From assembly GCA_027488815.1 (NCBI GenBank), contig JAIYAX010000009.1, positions 1 through 64,000 of the forward strand: a stretch of 64,000 nt of DNA. The letters run 5' to 3'. Below, in pieces: positions 44,493 to 53,938 of the stretch; the first letter of the stretch is position 1, and every line of letters begins with the position of its first letter. The stretch is from Cytophagaceae bacterium. Its GTDB lineage: Bacteria > Bacteroidota > Bacteroidia > Cytophagales > JAIYAX01. A program made the translations under genes and the position numbers. Below the pieces are notes generated by a model. That model ran no database searches. It saw only the letters and a program-made list of their open reading frames with translations, and was not told where the DNA came from.

Positions 44493-45326
44493 TCAGGGGA
44501 ACGCCTGCAACCTATGGGCAGAAATGATTTTACCCTCTTTTACTTCATAAAGCATCAGCAGTTCAAGGCCCTGTTCCTGGCCTGCCCTTCCGGTGATCCA
44601 TTCATGGTCAATTACTTTAGGGCCCAGAGCCACTCTGTTGAGCAGTCTGCTGTTTAGATTTGGTGAGCTTTCAAACAAGTCTCCATAGAGTTTTTCAAGT
44701 TCAGCCCTTCCTTTGGCAACAGGTGTAGCGTTTCCCCATCGGTACAGGGCTACTGTATCAGAAAAGGTTTCCAAAAAGGCATTAAGGTCTCTTTTGTTAT
44801 AGGCTTGTAGCTGTTGCTCAACCACTTTTGCCGAAGCACTTGCATTCAAGCTGTCTTTTCTCTCATTCAGGGTCAGATATTCTTTCATCAATTCATTGGG
44901 TACGGCCACACTGAGTTGGTAGTGAACGATTTTCCATCCTTTTTTAGATTTCAGCAGCAGGGCGGTGGCTCTGCAAGGTCCCATCCAGGTGTCCAACAAC
45001 TCATCTGCCCAGGCACTTTGGCCGCTGGGATGCAAGATAATGTTTCGTTCAGCCGCTTTAAAGTTCCAAGCTTTTCCTCTGCGGAAGTAAGGCATGGCGT
45101 AGCGCATAAAGTCCTTTTTGCTCCAGCGCTCCCCGGCATCGGTACCGATGTATACCGCATTTTCTGACAGATCATCAAAAAAGCTGCTGTCAGCCAATGC
45201 CGCTTTTTGATGCCAGGCACTGAGCAATTGATCGATTTGGTCTTTCGCAGCAATTTGTGCCTTTACTGACAGGCAAGGCAAAAAGACCAGAAGCAGGAGC
45301 ATTCGTATTTCTTTCCACATCTGCAA
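44493..45326 (-). CDS. Secreted protein with two NTF2-like (SnoaL/DUF4440) domains
   Basis: A 277-residue protein with a signal peptide ending VKAQ. Residues about 28-145 form a SnoaL_3-like domain (WSKKDFMRYAMPYF, GWKIVHYQLS). Residues 165-277 form a second domain typical of DUF4440/SnoaL_2 (YNKRDLNAFLETFSDTVALYRWG, GRAELEKLYGDLF, LMLYEVKEGKI). Fold evidence is good; ligand or reaction is unknown. Confidence 0.78.
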   Translation of the reverse strand: MQMWKEIRMLLLLVFLPCLSVKAQIAAKDQIDQLLSAWHQKAALADSSFFDDLSENAVYIGTDAGERWSKKDFMRYAMPYFRRGKAWNFKAAERNIILHPSGQSAWADELLDTWMGPCRATALLLKSKKGWKIVHYQLSVAVPNELMKEYLTLNERKDSLNASASAKVVEQQLQAYNKRDLNAFLETFSDTVALYRWGNATPVAKGRAELEKLYGDLFESSPNLNSRLLNRVALGPKVIDHEWITGRAGQEQGLELLMLYEVKEGKIISAHRLQAFP

Positions 45327-45411
45327 AGCAACACAATTAATATAATCCCTAACAACACACAGGCTGGGTGCAGGTGATGAGGTAGCTTACAGGAAAAATT
45401 GACGACCATTG

Positions 45412-45460
45412 TTGTATGTTTCAACCGAAGCATTAATTTTGCAGTCCTTTTGAAAAGGAC
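45412..45460 (+). promoter_or_regulatory. rpmE2 promoter and leader palindrome
   Basis: TTG at 45412-45414, 19 bp spacer, and TAATTTTG at 45434-45441 make a good Bacteroidota promoter. Just downstream, 45444-45460 is an 8-bp-arm palindrome (GTCCTTTT G AAAAGGAC) lying in the leader 15 bp before the ATG. A leader hairpin could take part in translational feedback by L31; this is inference. Confidence 0.55.
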
Positions 45461-45475
45461 AGGCATCGAAAGACC

Positions 45476-45718
45476 ATGAAAAAAGACATACATCCAAAAT
45501 ACCATGATGTGGTATTTGCTGACAGCTCAAGTGATTTTAAGTTTCTGACACGCTCAACCATGACTTCTCCTGAGACGATCGTTTGGGAAGACGGAAAAAC
45601 CTATCCGGTCATCAAAGTGGAAGTTAGCTCAGCCTCACATCCTTTCTACACCGGCAAAAACCTGTTTGTGGATACTGCCGGCCGTGTGGAAAAGTTTATG
45701 AAGCGTTACAAAAAGTAA
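45476..45718 (+). CDS. rpmE2: 50S ribosomal protein L31 type B
   Basis: An 80-residue protein [17 protein letters not shown]... with [10 protein letters not shown] and [12 protein letters not shown]. It lacks the Cys pairs of the zinc-binding form, so it is the zinc-independent type B of L31. It sits in the large ribosomal subunit near the central protuberance. Confidence 0.97.
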   Translation: MKKDIHPKYHDVVFADSSSDFKFLTRSTMTSPETIVWEDGKTYPVIKVEVSSASHPFYTGKNLFVDTAGRVEKFMKRYKK

Positions 45719-45743
45719 TCAGGTTCCCACCTGTTTTGAAATT

Positions 45744-45770
45744 AAGTCCCCTCCCTCAGGGGACTTTTTT
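45744..45770 (+). terminator. Terminator of rpmE2
   Basis: Perfect 8-bp stem AAGTCCCC/GGGGACTT (45744-45751 and 45759-45766), 7-base loop, then T-run. 25 bp after the stop. Confidence 0.9.
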
Positions 45771-45777
45771 ATTTTTG
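45770..45777 (+). promoter_or_regulatory. Candidate -7 box for the GlmU-like gene
   Basis: TATTTTTG fits TAnnTTTG and ends 16 bp before ATG 45794, but it lies in the T-rich tail of the rpmE2 terminator and such matches arise easily in T-rich DNA. Confidence 0.3.
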
Positions 45778-45793
45778 TTTTTTACTGTTCACC

Positions 45794-47011
45794 ATGCCTA
45801 TACCTTCCTGCCTGCTATATGATGTCCCGGCTGCACGAAAGCGCTTATTGCCACTGACCTTTACAAGACCCATCGGTGAGCTGAGGGTTGGTGTGCTCAC
45901 CATTCGTGAAAAGTGGGAGTGTTTTACCAGGTTCGGGGCCTCCTGCTGGGGCGAGACATACCTTCAATCCTTATATCCCTTGCAGATTCAACAGGATCAG
46001 TTGCTGCTGCATGGAGGCCTGTTGCCCACGATGGATTTGGTCAGGGAACTGGCCGCTTTACCTCTGGGGGTGGCACTTTACCAGCAAGATGAGTTTATCG
46101 CCTACCGTTGCTCAGCCAACGATGCACTTGCCTTCGTCAAAGGGGAGGCGGCACCTTCTCAGGTTAAAGCTTTTAGGGGCATCATCAGGTTCATCCGGGA
46201 GCCATGGGATATTTTTCGGCTCAACGGAGAGGAGATCATCTCGGATGTAAAGCTTCTTACAGCCGGAAGGGTGTCAGAACCAGTAGACGACCCATACACA
46301 AGGGTGTACCATCCGGAGCAGCTTTTTATCGAGCCGGGCGCCCGCATCAGGGCGGCCATCATCAACGCTGAGGCAGGTCCTGTGTACATAGGCAAGGATG
46401 CTGACATTCAGGAAGGTGCCATACTAAAAGGCCCCTTATCTATTGGCGAAGGAGCAGTCGTCAGCCCAGGCAGCAGGTTGAGGGGAGATACCACCATAGG
46501 TCCGGGCTGCAAAGTGGGAGGGGAGATTTCCAATTCGGTGTTTCATAGCTTTAGCAACAAGGCCCATGAAGGCTTTTTGGGCAATTCCGTGATCGGAAGC
46601 TGGTGCAACTTGGGGGCAGATACCAATTGCAGCAATCTGAAAAACAACTATGCTTCGGTAAAAGTATGGAGCTATGAGAAAGAGGCGATGGTAGACACCG
46701 GACTTCAGTTTTGCGGGCTCATCATGGGCGACCATAGCAAGGCCGGAATCAATACCATGTTCAACACCGGCACTGTGGTGGGAGTGGGGGCCAATGTGTT
46801 TGGGGGAGGATTTCCTGAAACATTTATTCCCTCTTTTTCATGGGGAGGCCCTCAGCAGAAATGGGAAGAGTATCAGATTGATAAAATGCTGGATACCACA
46901 GCCAAGGTGATGGCCCGACGCCAATTGACATTAACATCCGAAATGAAAGAGATGCTTCGTCATGTGCATCAGCTTAGCCACCGTAACCGTAAGCGCTTTT
47001 TTCTGATATGA
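45794..47011 (+). CDS. GlmU-like sugar nucleotidyltransferase/acetyltransferase
   Basis: A 405-residue protein of the alternative Bacteroidota GlmU family. The N-terminal half has YDVPAARKRLLPLTFTRPIGELRVGV. The C-terminal half is a left-handed beta-helix with hexapeptide repeats (GPVYIGKDADIQEGAILKG, ISNSVFHSFSNKAHEGFLGNSVIG, KAGINTMFNTGTVVGVGANVFG). The family likely makes UDP-GlcNAc for peptidoglycan and LPS precursors. The stop overlaps holB by 4 bp. Confidence 0.88.
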   Translation: MPIPSCLLYDVPAARKRLLPLTFTRPIGELRVGVLTIREKWECFTRFGASCWGETYLQSLYPLQIQQDQLLLHGGLLPTMDLVRELAALPLGVALYQQDEFIAYRCSANDALAFVKGEAAPSQVKAFRGIIRFIREPWDIFRLNGEEIISDVKLLTAGRVSEPVDDPYTRVYHPEQLFIEPGARIRAAIINAEAGPVYIGKDADIQEGAILKGPLSIGEGAVVSPGSRLRGDTTIGPGCKVGGEISNSVFHSFSNKAHEGFLGNSVIGSWCNLGADTNCSNLKNNYASVKVWSYEKEAMVDTGLQFCGLIMGDHSKAGINTMFNTGTVVGVGANVFGGGFPETFIPSFSWGGPQQKWEEYQIDKMLDTTAKVMARRQLTLTSEMKEMLRHVHQLSHRNRKRFFLI

Positions 47012-48129
47012 GGTTTGCAAAGGTCATCGGCTCAGCCACCATCAAAGAGCGACTGGTATCAGCTGCTCAATCCGGGCATGTACCTCATGCCTTGCTGTTT
47101 CATGGTGACCCGGGTTCAGCAGCTTTTTCATTGGCGAAGGCACTAGGGGCCTATCTGCTTTGTGAGAACCAGCAGGCAGGCAGGGACAGTTGCGGGCAAT
47201 GTGCCGCTTGCCACAAATACGACAAAGGCATTCACCCGGACCTGCATTTTATCTACCCGGTTCCGGGAGCTGCTGAAAGTGATCAGGGTGAACCTGAAAT
47301 GCCTTTTCTGCCGGAGTGGCGCAACCTCTGGCAGACCCATCATTTTCCGGAGCTCAACGGCTGGGCTGAGGCGGTGCAAAGCACAGGTAAGGCCTTCCTG
47401 ATTTCAAAAAACGAAAGCAGGGTGATCAACAAAGCGGCCTCACTCAAAGCGTTTGAAGGCAGATATAAATTGATCTTCCTGTGGTTACCGGAAATGATGA
47501 ATCCCACAGCGGGCAATCGTTTGCTCAAATTGCTGGAGGAGCCACCCGCTCAGACCCTGTTTATCCTGATATCAGAAGAACCGGACAAGGTGATGGCCAC
47601 CATTTTATCGAGAACACAAATCATTCACGTACAGCCCTTCAACTCGGAGGAGATCCAAAGCTATCTGGAGGGGGAGCATCAGCTTTCCACATCGGAGGCA
47701 GTCTTGATCGCCGGAAGGTCCGAGGGCAGCATCCTGAAAGCACTGGCATGGCTGAATTCCGAGGGCACCGATGCGGTCAATTTTGCCCTTCAATGGTTCA
47801 GAGACAGCCGTGACCTCAATGCCGCTGGCCTGAGCGAACGCAGCGACGCCTTTGCTAAGCTGAACAAGCAAGATCAGAAAGCAGTCATTCAGCAAGCCTT
47901 TCAATTGGTAAGGGAGAGCATGGTGTACCGATTTGCTACGGAAGAATTGCTGCGGCTGCCGGAAGAGCGTAAAGAGATCATACGCAGGCTAAGCACCAAA
48001 CTCAGCCTCGAGCGCTGCGAAGCCTTGCTTAAGATTTTAAACGATACCGGCTACCATCTTGAGCGCAATGCCAATTCCCGCCTTACTTTCTTCGATACAT
48101 CGCTCTTGTTGCATGAGCAACTACAGTGA
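47008..48129 (+). CDS. holB: DNA polymerase III delta' subunit
   Basis: A 373-residue clamp-loader subunit. It has the early HALLFHGDPGSAAFSLAKAL, the four-Cys zinc module (CENQQAGRDSCGQCAACHKY), the IHPDLHFIYP segment, and LLKLLEEPPAQTLFIL...TILSRTQ typical of delta'. The P-loop is degenerate (no GKT), as expected for delta', which does not hydrolyse ATP. Overlaps the GlmU-like gene by ATGA. Confidence 0.93.
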   Translation: MRFAKVIGSATIKERLVSAAQSGHVPHALLFHGDPGSAAFSLAKALGAYLLCENQQAGRDSCGQCAACHKYDKGIHPDLHFIYPVPGAAESDQGEPEMPFLPEWRNLWQTHHFPELNGWAEAVQSTGKAFLISKNESRVINKAASLKAFEGRYKLIFLWLPEMMNPTAGNRLLKLLEEPPAQTLFILISEEPDKVMATILSRTQIIHVQPFNSEEIQSYLEGEHQLSTSEAVLIAGRSEGSILKALAWLNSEGTDAVNFALQWFRDSRDLNAAGLSERSDAFAKLNKQDQKAVIQQAFQLVRESMVYRFATEELLRLPEERKEIIRRLSTKLSLERCEALLKILNDTGYHLERNANSRLTFFDTSLLLHEQLQ

Positions 48130-48188
48130 AAGCCTTTTTACGTTAAGTTTGGGTTAATTTTTTACTGCTCAGATGATCTTTTTGTGAA

Positions 48189-48644
48189 TTGAGCCCATCA
48201 TTAACTAAAAAAAAGCTAGCCTTACCCATCATTGGCCGCTCCGATCTGGCAGACTTCCCTGATCTGGAGCTTTACCAAATTCCGGTGAAAACGGACACAG
48301 GCGCATATACCAGCTCAATCCACGCTGTGGGCATTCGCACCAGGCGGATAGGGGGAGAGTATTACCTCTTGTTCAGCGTGGCCGGAATGAACCACCCCGG
48401 CAGCCCACGTAAGCAATACCGCTTCAAAGACTTTGTCCTGAGAAAGGTGACCAGTTCCAATGGTTTGTCCGAGATCAGATATGTGATCAGAACCCACATC
48501 AGACTGATGGGTAAAAACATCCGCACCGAATTTTCACTTACCAACCGCTCTACCATGCGCAGCCCTGTTCTTTTAGGTCGTAAATTGCTGAAAGGCAGGT
48601 TTTTGGTCGATGTGAGTCAAAAGAACCTTAGCCTAAAAAAATAA
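48189..48644 (+). CDS. RimK-linked retropepsin-like protein
   Basis: A 151-residue protein with TTG start, of the RimK/ATP-dependent zinc protease family (PF05618). It shows [14 protein letters not shown], the aspartic-protease-like [10 protein letters not shown] and [20 protein letters not shown]. It is immediately upstream of rimK (5 bp gap), matching the common pairing of these genes. Its role is probably trimming or regulation of the glutamate tails that RimK-type ligases add (inference). Confidence 0.85.
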   Translation: MSPSLTKKKLALPIIGRSDLADFPDLELYQIPVKTDTGAYTSSIHAVGIRTRRIGGEYYLLFSVAGMNHPGSPRKQYRFKDFVLRKVTSSNGLSEIRYVIRTHIRLMGKNIRTEFSLTNRSTMRSPVLLGRKLLKGRFLVDVSQKNLSLKK

Positions 48645-48649
48645 AAACG

Positions 48650-49558
48650 ATGAATCTCATCATCTTGTCCAGAAATCCGGGCCTTTATTCTACCCGCCGC
48701 CTGGTAGAGGCTGCCCAGCAACGAGGCCATCTGGTCGAAGTCATTGACCATCTCAAATGCTCCGTGGTGATGGAGCAAGGTAATCCGGGGATCATTTACA
48801 AAGGGAGGGTAATCAGCGGAGTTGATGCCATCATCCCTCGTATCGGAGCTTCGGTCACCTTCTATGGAACAGCCATTGTCCGCCAGTTCGAAACCATGGG
48901 GGCATTTTCAGCGGTCAAGTCTCAGGCCATCAGCCGATCCCGTGACAAACTCCGCACCATGCAGATTTTAAGTCGTTCAGGCATAGGCATGCCCAAAACC
49001 GCTTTTGCTTATCACCCTAAAGATGTTGATGAGCTAATCAAAGAAGTAGGAGGCACCCCCCTTATCATCAAGTTGCTGGAAGGCACACAGGGGATCGGGG
49101 TCGTATTGGCAGAAACCAGAAATACTGCAAAATCAGCCATTGAAGCCTTTTATGGTCTGGATGCCAACATCATGATCCAGGAATTCATCAAAGAGAGCGG
49201 AGGATCCGACATCAGGGCGTTTGTGGTAGACGGTAAGGTGGTCGGCGCCATGAAAAGGCAAGGGAAGGAAGGAGAGTTCAGGTCCAACTTGCACCGTGGT
49301 GGCAAGGGCAGGGTGATCAAGCTCAACCGGATCGAAAGAGATGCCGCCCTTCAGGCCTGTAAAGTCCTGGGTCTGGACATTGCCGGGGTGGATATGCTCA
49401 TTTCCAATCGTGGACCGCTTATTCTGGAGGTGAACTCCTCTCCGGGTTTGGAGGGTATTGAGGGAGCCACCGGGGTCAACATTGCAGGAAAGATTATTGA
49501 ATTTATTGAGCGAAATCTGCCCGGAAAACGCAGGCGCAAAGACCAAATAGGCATTTAA
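48650..49558 (+). CDS. rimK: RimK-type alpha-L-glutamate ligase
   Basis: A 302-residue ATP-grasp enzyme. Typical segments: [93 protein letters not shown], and [14 protein letters not shown] near the C-terminus. RimK adds glutamates to ribosomal protein S6 in E. coli; the acceptor here is not known. Confidence 0.95.
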   Translation: MNLIILSRNPGLYSTRRLVEAAQQRGHLVEVIDHLKCSVVMEQGNPGIIYKGRVISGVDAIIPRIGASVTFYGTAIVRQFETMGAFSAVKSQAISRSRDKLRTMQILSRSGIGMPKTAFAYHPKDVDELIKEVGGTPLIIKLLEGTQGIGVVLAETRNTAKSAIEAFYGLDANIMIQEFIKESGGSDIRAFVVDGKVVGAMKRQGKEGEFRSNLHRGGKGRVIKLNRIERDAALQACKVLGLDIAGVDMLISNRGPLILEVNSSPGLEGIEGATGVNIAGKIIEFIERNLPGKRRRKDQIGI

Positions 49559-49577
49559 TCCCTTACTTTGCAGGCTC

Positions 49578-50303
49578 ATGAGCATGACACATGAACAGGT
49601 ACACGGTCATCAGGGATGGGTTGCTTCCGTACAAGAGTACCTCGGGGAGTTTGTCTATGGTGGCATCGATGGCAGTGTGACCACTTTTGCTGTGGTGGCC
49701 GGGGCGACAGGAGCAGGCTTGCCCAGCGGTATCGTGATTATTCTGGGGCTTGCGAACTTAATTGCAGACGGTTTTGCCATGTCCGTTGGCAGCTACCTGT
49801 CTACTAAATCTGAAAAAGACAATTACGAGAAGCACCGTAGAATTGAATACTGGGAGGTGGAGCATATCCCCGAAAAAGAGAAAGAAGAAGTGCGGGACAT
49901 CTACCGCAAGTACGGTTTTGAAGGAGAGCTTCTGGAGCAAATCGTGGCTAAGATCACTCAGAACAAGGACATCTGGGTAGATGTGATGATGCGTGAAGAG
50001 CTGGAGATGATGCCGGAAAACAAATCACCTCTGGCCATGGGTGCTGTCACATTTGCTTCTTTTTTAATCATGGGCCTGGTCCCATTACTTGCTTACCTTT
50101 GGGACTATTCCTTTGGGAGCACATTGCCATTGTTTGGCATCAGTTGTCTGCTGACTTCCCTTACTTTTGTGCTGATTGGATTCCTGAAAGCGATCGTGAC
50201 CCATACCCACAAGCTAAAAGCCATTGCTGAGACACTGTTTTTAGGAGCTGCTGCAGCAGGTTTAAGCTATTGGGTAGGATATTTGCTTGAGGGATTGGTT
50301 TAG
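49578..50303 (+). CDS. VIT1/CCC1-family iron/manganese transporter
   Basis: A 241-residue membrane protein with FVYGGIDGSVTTFAVVAGATGAGL, LIADGFAMSVGSYLSTKSEKD and the cytosolic E-rich loop (HIPEKEKEEVRDIYRKYGF ... MMREELEM) that binds metal in VIT1. Five membrane helices. It moves Fe2+ or Mn2+ out of the cytosol. The start is 49578 or the ATG two codons later at 49584. Confidence 0.92.
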   Translation: MSMTHEQVHGHQGWVASVQEYLGEFVYGGIDGSVTTFAVVAGATGAGLPSGIVIILGLANLIADGFAMSVGSYLSTKSEKDNYEKHRRIEYWEVEHIPEKEKEEVRDIYRKYGFEGELLEQIVAKITQNKDIWVDVMMREELEMMPENKSPLAMGAVTFASFLIMGLVPLLAYLWDYSFGSTLPLFGISCLLTSLTFVLIGFLKAIVTHTHKLKAIAETLFLGAAAAGLSYWVGYLLEGLV

Positions 50304-50353
50304 GTCTGTTCAGACAAGACGAGTTTATTGAAGAAAAAACGAAAAACAAAAGA

Positions 50354-51004
50354 ATGAAATCAATCACATGGGCAGCCATACTGCTGCTGACAATGGCCAT
50401 CAGCGCACAGGCGCAGAAACCCAACAAGAAAAAAGACTACCTCATCACCATCAGTACCGAGTTCGGAGATATGGAGCTTATCCTGTTTGACGAGACCCCT
50501 CGGCATAAGGAAAACTTCGTGAAACTGGTCAACAACAAGTACTACAATGGCACCACTTTCCACCGCATCATCGATAATTTCATGATCCAGGGTGGCGACC
50601 CCTACTCCAAAGACGATGACCCCAATAACGATGGCATCGGAGGCCCTGGCTACACCTTGCCAGCGGAGTTTAGTGCAGGCTATAAACATGTGTTCGGCAG
50701 TCTGGCGGCTGCAAGACAAGGCGATAACATCAACCCCAAGAAGGAGTCCAGCGGATCGCAATTCTATATCGTCGAAAACCGAAATGGAACTCCTTTTTTA
50801 GACGGTCAATATACCGTGTTCGGCCAGGTGGTTAAGGGTCTGGAAGTCATCGAGAAGATTGCCGTGCAGCCCAAAGGACCTAGTGACCGCCCCCTCAAAA
50901 ACATTAGCATGACCCTCAAAGCCGAGCTGCTCAAGAAAAAGAAGATTACGGAACGAACAGGCTATCAGTATCCGGCTGCTGAGAAAAAGAAAGCTGATAA
51001 ATAG
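50354..51004 (+). CDS. Secreted cyclophilin-type peptidyl-prolyl isomerase
   Basis: A 216-residue protein with signal peptide MKSITWAAILLLTMAISAQAQ and a cyclophilin domain: NNKYYNGTTFHRIIDNFMIQGGDP, the catalytic Arg in FHRI, SSGSQFYIV, and YTVFGQVVKGLEVIEKI. It speeds prolyl isomerisation of secreted proteins in the periplasm. Lys-rich C-terminal tail. Confidence 0.95.
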   Translation: MKSITWAAILLLTMAISAQAQKPNKKKDYLITISTEFGDMELILFDETPRHKENFVKLVNNKYYNGTTFHRIIDNFMIQGGDPYSKDDDPNNDGIGGPGYTLPAEFSAGYKHVFGSLAAARQGDNINPKKESSGSQFYIVENRNGTPFLDGQYTVFGQVVKGLEVIEKIAVQPKGPSDRPLKNISMTLKAELLKKKKITERTGYQYPAAEKKKADK

Positions 51005-51012
51005 GTTCCGGG

Positions 51013-51933
51013 ATGGACAGGGTATTAATCACAGGAGCCAATGGATTGCTTGGCTCCAAGCTTATCGAACTTTACGGCAAGCATAAGGACCATATTATTT
51101 TTGCCACCTCCCGAGGGGTGAACCGCTTTCAAAAGCTGCCCTCCAACGCTACGTATCAGGCACTTGACATTGCTGAGGAAAGTCAGGTGGAAGCTGTGCT
51201 TAGTTATCTGGCTCCTCAGGCGGTTATTCATACCGCTGCTATGACCAATGTGGATCAATGTGAACTTAATCACGAGGAATGCCTGAAGCAGAATGTCACC
51301 GCTGTTGAAATACTGTCAAGAGTATGTAGTAAAATGGGGATTTTTCTCTTGCACCTTTCCACTGACTTTATTTTTGACGGTAAGAACGGTCCATACCGAG
51401 AAACAGATAAACCCGCACCGATCAGTTTTTATGGTCAAACCAAGCTCAAAGCAGAGCAGATCATTCAATCCACCACAGGGCTGCAATGGGCCATCGCCCG
51501 GACAGTATTGGTGTACGGCTATGCGCCAGGACTGAGCAGAAGCAATATCGTACTGTGGGCCCGGCAAAACCTGATGGCAGGTAAGGAAATTCAGGTGGTT
51601 GATGACCAGTGGCGCACACCCACCCTTGCCGAGGATCTGGCGATGGGCTGCTACCTGATCGTTGACAATGCCTCCAAAGGCATCTACCATCTTTCCGGAC
51701 CTGATCTTTTCACTCCTTACGACATTGCTCAGGCGGTGGCAGATCATTTTAAGCTGGATAAAAAGCTGATCCATCGGGCAAATGCAGGCACCTTCAGCCA
51801 GCCGGCCAGCCGGCCTCCACGTACAGGATTTATCATTGACAAGGCACGTACCGAATTGGGCTACAGCCCACATACCTTCAAAGATGGGCTTGCGCTGCTG
51901 CAAAGCCAGCTTGAGGCCCAATCTACAGCATGA
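51013..51933 (+). CDS. RmlD-like NAD(P)-dependent sugar reductase
   Basis: A 306-residue extended short-chain dehydrogenase: nucleotide loop GANGLLG at 8-14, LSTDFIFDG, catalytic YGQTK (Tyr140, Lys144), and WRTPTLAEDLA typical of dTDP-4-dehydrorhamnose reductase (RmlD). No other rml gene is nearby, so the substrate is not certain. The stop overlaps the GWxTD gene by 4 bp. Confidence 0.85.
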   Translation: MDRVLITGANGLLGSKLIELYGKHKDHIIFATSRGVNRFQKLPSNATYQALDIAEESQVEAVLSYLAPQAVIHTAAMTNVDQCELNHEECLKQNVTAVEILSRVCSKMGIFLLHLSTDFIFDGKNGPYRETDKPAPISFYGQTKLKAEQIIQSTTGLQWAIARTVLVYGYAPGLSRSNIVLWARQNLMAGKEIQVVDDQWRTPTLAEDLAMGCYLIVDNASKGIYHLSGPDLFTPYDIAQAVADHFKLDKKLIHRANAGTFSQPASRPPRTGFIIDKARTELGYSPHTFKDGLALLQSQLEAQSTA

Positions 51934-53192
51934 CCCAGAGAAAGGCACTGATACGTTTAATGGTATTGGGGCTGGGCTCATGGCTGCTCACGGCTTGTGG
52001 TGCCAGGCTGCTTCCTTCCAAAATCAATTATTCACAAGAGTACAATGAGTTGGAAGGCTACAAACCCCGCTATGCTTTTCATAAGTCTCCTGCTGGGCAT
52101 AAGGTTTTCTTTTTGCTTAATCCGGCTCTGGTGGACGAGCAAAGTGACCGGCTCATGATCGACCGTAAGTTTGTTCCAGTCTTTGAGTTTTTCGCATCGC
52201 ACTCCGACCGCAGGCCTTTATTAATGGACACACTCCAATGGGAAGATTATCAGATTTTTCCGGTGAGCCAGGGTGTGCTTTTTACTTTTGAAGTCGGCTT
52301 AGATGAGATGGCAGGTGGGTTGGCCCTTCTCAGCTTTCAGGATAAGGTGAATGAAGTCAGCAGGGTGCATTATCTGTCTTTGCCCTCCAAAGAAAATACT
52401 CTGGAACTTAATTACATGGTCACCTACGCCAATGGAATGCCAATCATGGAGCACTATGCCAACTGTGACGATACCCTTGTACTTCGTAACATAGATGATC
52501 GGGAAGAACAATTGTTTGTCACCTACTACAGTCAGGAGTTCAGACCGGCCGCACCCCCAATGGCGGTCTCCTTCCGCAACGAAGACCAGCAGCTGGCCAT
52601 TGACACCACTTTTGCGATCGCATTGAAAAAACCCTTCATGCTGACCCAACCCGGGCTTTACTTGTTTCAAAAAGATACCAATGATGCCCAAGGCTTTTCG
52701 ATAAGAGTCGGGTGCTACCGTTTCCCAAGGCCTTCCCGCTCAAAAGAGCTGATCGATGCACTCATCTACATCACCACCACGGATGAGCGAGCCAAGATCA
52801 TCAAGGCGGTAAACCCCAAGAGAGAGCTCGATAACTTCTGGCTGGCTCAGGGAGGCAACCGTGAATTTGGCAGGCAAATGATCAGAAACTATTACCGCAG
52901 GGTGGAGTTTGCCAATTTGTACTTTACCACCTACAAGGAAGGTTGGAAAACGGATCGGGGCCTGGTCTACACCGTTTTTGGCCCACCTTCAAAAGTGCGT
53001 AGATTTGACCAGTCTGAGGAATGGGAGTATTCCAAAAAAACAGCAGCATCGGAGCAGCGATTTGTCTTTGTCCGTAAACCCAACCTGTTTTCAGCGTATC
53101 ATTTTGAGTTGGTCAGGCAGGTGGAGTATGACATTTTTTGGTACAGTGCCGTAGAGCAGATCAGGAAAGGACTTAGCGAAGAAAAGAAATGA
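51930..53192 (+). CDS. GWxTD-domain lipoprotein
   Basis: A 420-residue lipoprotein (signal LMVLGLGSWLLTAC) with the C-terminal GWxTD motif YKEGWKTDRGLVYTVFGPP preceded by LDNFWLAQGGN. The family is restricted to Bacteroidota and relatives, with no established function. It overlaps the genes on both sides by 4 bp, so it is cotranscribed with the reductase and rlmB. Confidence 0.85.
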   Translation: MTQRKALIRLMVLGLGSWLLTACGARLLPSKINYSQEYNELEGYKPRYAFHKSPAGHKVFFLLNPALVDEQSDRLMIDRKFVPVFEFFASHSDRRPLLMDTLQWEDYQIFPVSQGVLFTFEVGLDEMAGGLALLSFQDKVNEVSRVHYLSLPSKENTLELNYMVTYANGMPIMEHYANCDDTLVLRNIDDREEQLFVTYYSQEFRPAAPPMAVSFRNEDQQLAIDTTFAIALKKPFMLTQPGLYLFQKDTNDAQGFSIRVGCYRFPRPSRSKELIDALIYITTTDERAKIIKAVNPKRELDNFWLAQGGNREFGRQMIRNYYRRVEFANLYFTTYKEGWKTDRGLVYTVFGPPSKVRRFDQSEEWEYSKKTAASEQRFVFVRKPNLFSAYHFELVRQVEYDIFWYSAVEQIRKGLSEEKK

Positions 53193-53938
53193 ACCAATTG
53201 GGAAGTGCTCAAATGATTTTTGGCTTTCATCCGGTGATGGAAGCCCTTCAGGCCGGCACAGGTATTGATAAAATCATGATCCATCGTGAGGCGGAGCACC
53301 AGAGCACTTCAGGACTTATCACGCTGGCAAGGAGCAAAGGGGTTGAAATTCAAAAAGTGCCACTCAGCCGCCTCAACCTCATCACCCGCAAAAACCATCA
53401 GGGGATCATCGCCTGGATCTCGCAGATCAGCTATGCTTCCCTTGAAAACATTATTGCCAACTGCTTTGAGTCAGCACAGATGCCCTTGGTGCTGGTGCTT
53501 GACAGGATCACCGACGTACGAAATCTGGGAGCTATCGCCCGAACGGCTGAGGCTGCCGGGGTTCATGCCCTGGTGGTGCCATCAAAGGGTTCAGCCCAGA
53601 TCAACAGCGATGCTATCAAAGCCAGTGCCGGTGCCCTGATGCACGTACCTGTCTGCAAGGAAGCTCATCTGGAGCAATCCCTCCGTTACCTGAAAGACTG
53701 CGGCCTGCGGTTGGTTGCCGCCACCGAGAGAGGCAGTACCGGACTATTTGAAGCAGATTTCACAGGCCCTTTGGCCATTATTCTAGGCTCTGAGGAAGAC
53801 GGTATATCTTCAGAGATACTAAGGGTGGCCGACGAATTGGTCGCCATACCGATGGCAGGCAGCATTGGCTCGCTCAATGTATCCGTATCGGCTGGAGTGC
53901 TGCTGTATCAGGCCTTGCGGGCTCGAAAGGAAAGCTAA
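53189..53938 (+). CDS. rlmB: 23S rRNA 2'-O-methyltransferase RlmB (SpoU family)
   Basis: A 249-residue SPOUT enzyme. N-terminal substrate-binding domain (IFGFHPVMEAL), then the knot motifs VLVLDRITDVRNLGAIARTAEAAG, IILGSEEDGIS and SLNVSVSAGVLLYQ. RlmB methylates Gm2251 of 23S rRNA; close paralogues act on other sites. The 3' end overlaps the convergent guanylyltransferase gene by 4 bp. Confidence 0.9.
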   Translation: MNQLGSAQMIFGFHPVMEALQAGTGIDKIMIHREAEHQSTSGLITLARSKGVEIQKVPLSRLNLITRKNHQGIIAWISQISYASLENIIANCFESAQMPLVLVLDRITDVRNLGAIARTAEAAGVHALVVPSKGSAQINSDAIKASAGALMHVPVCKEAHLEQSLRYLKDCGLRLVAATERGSTGLFEADFTGPLAIILGSEEDGISSEILRVADELVAIPMAGSIGSLNVSVSAGVLLYQALRARKES

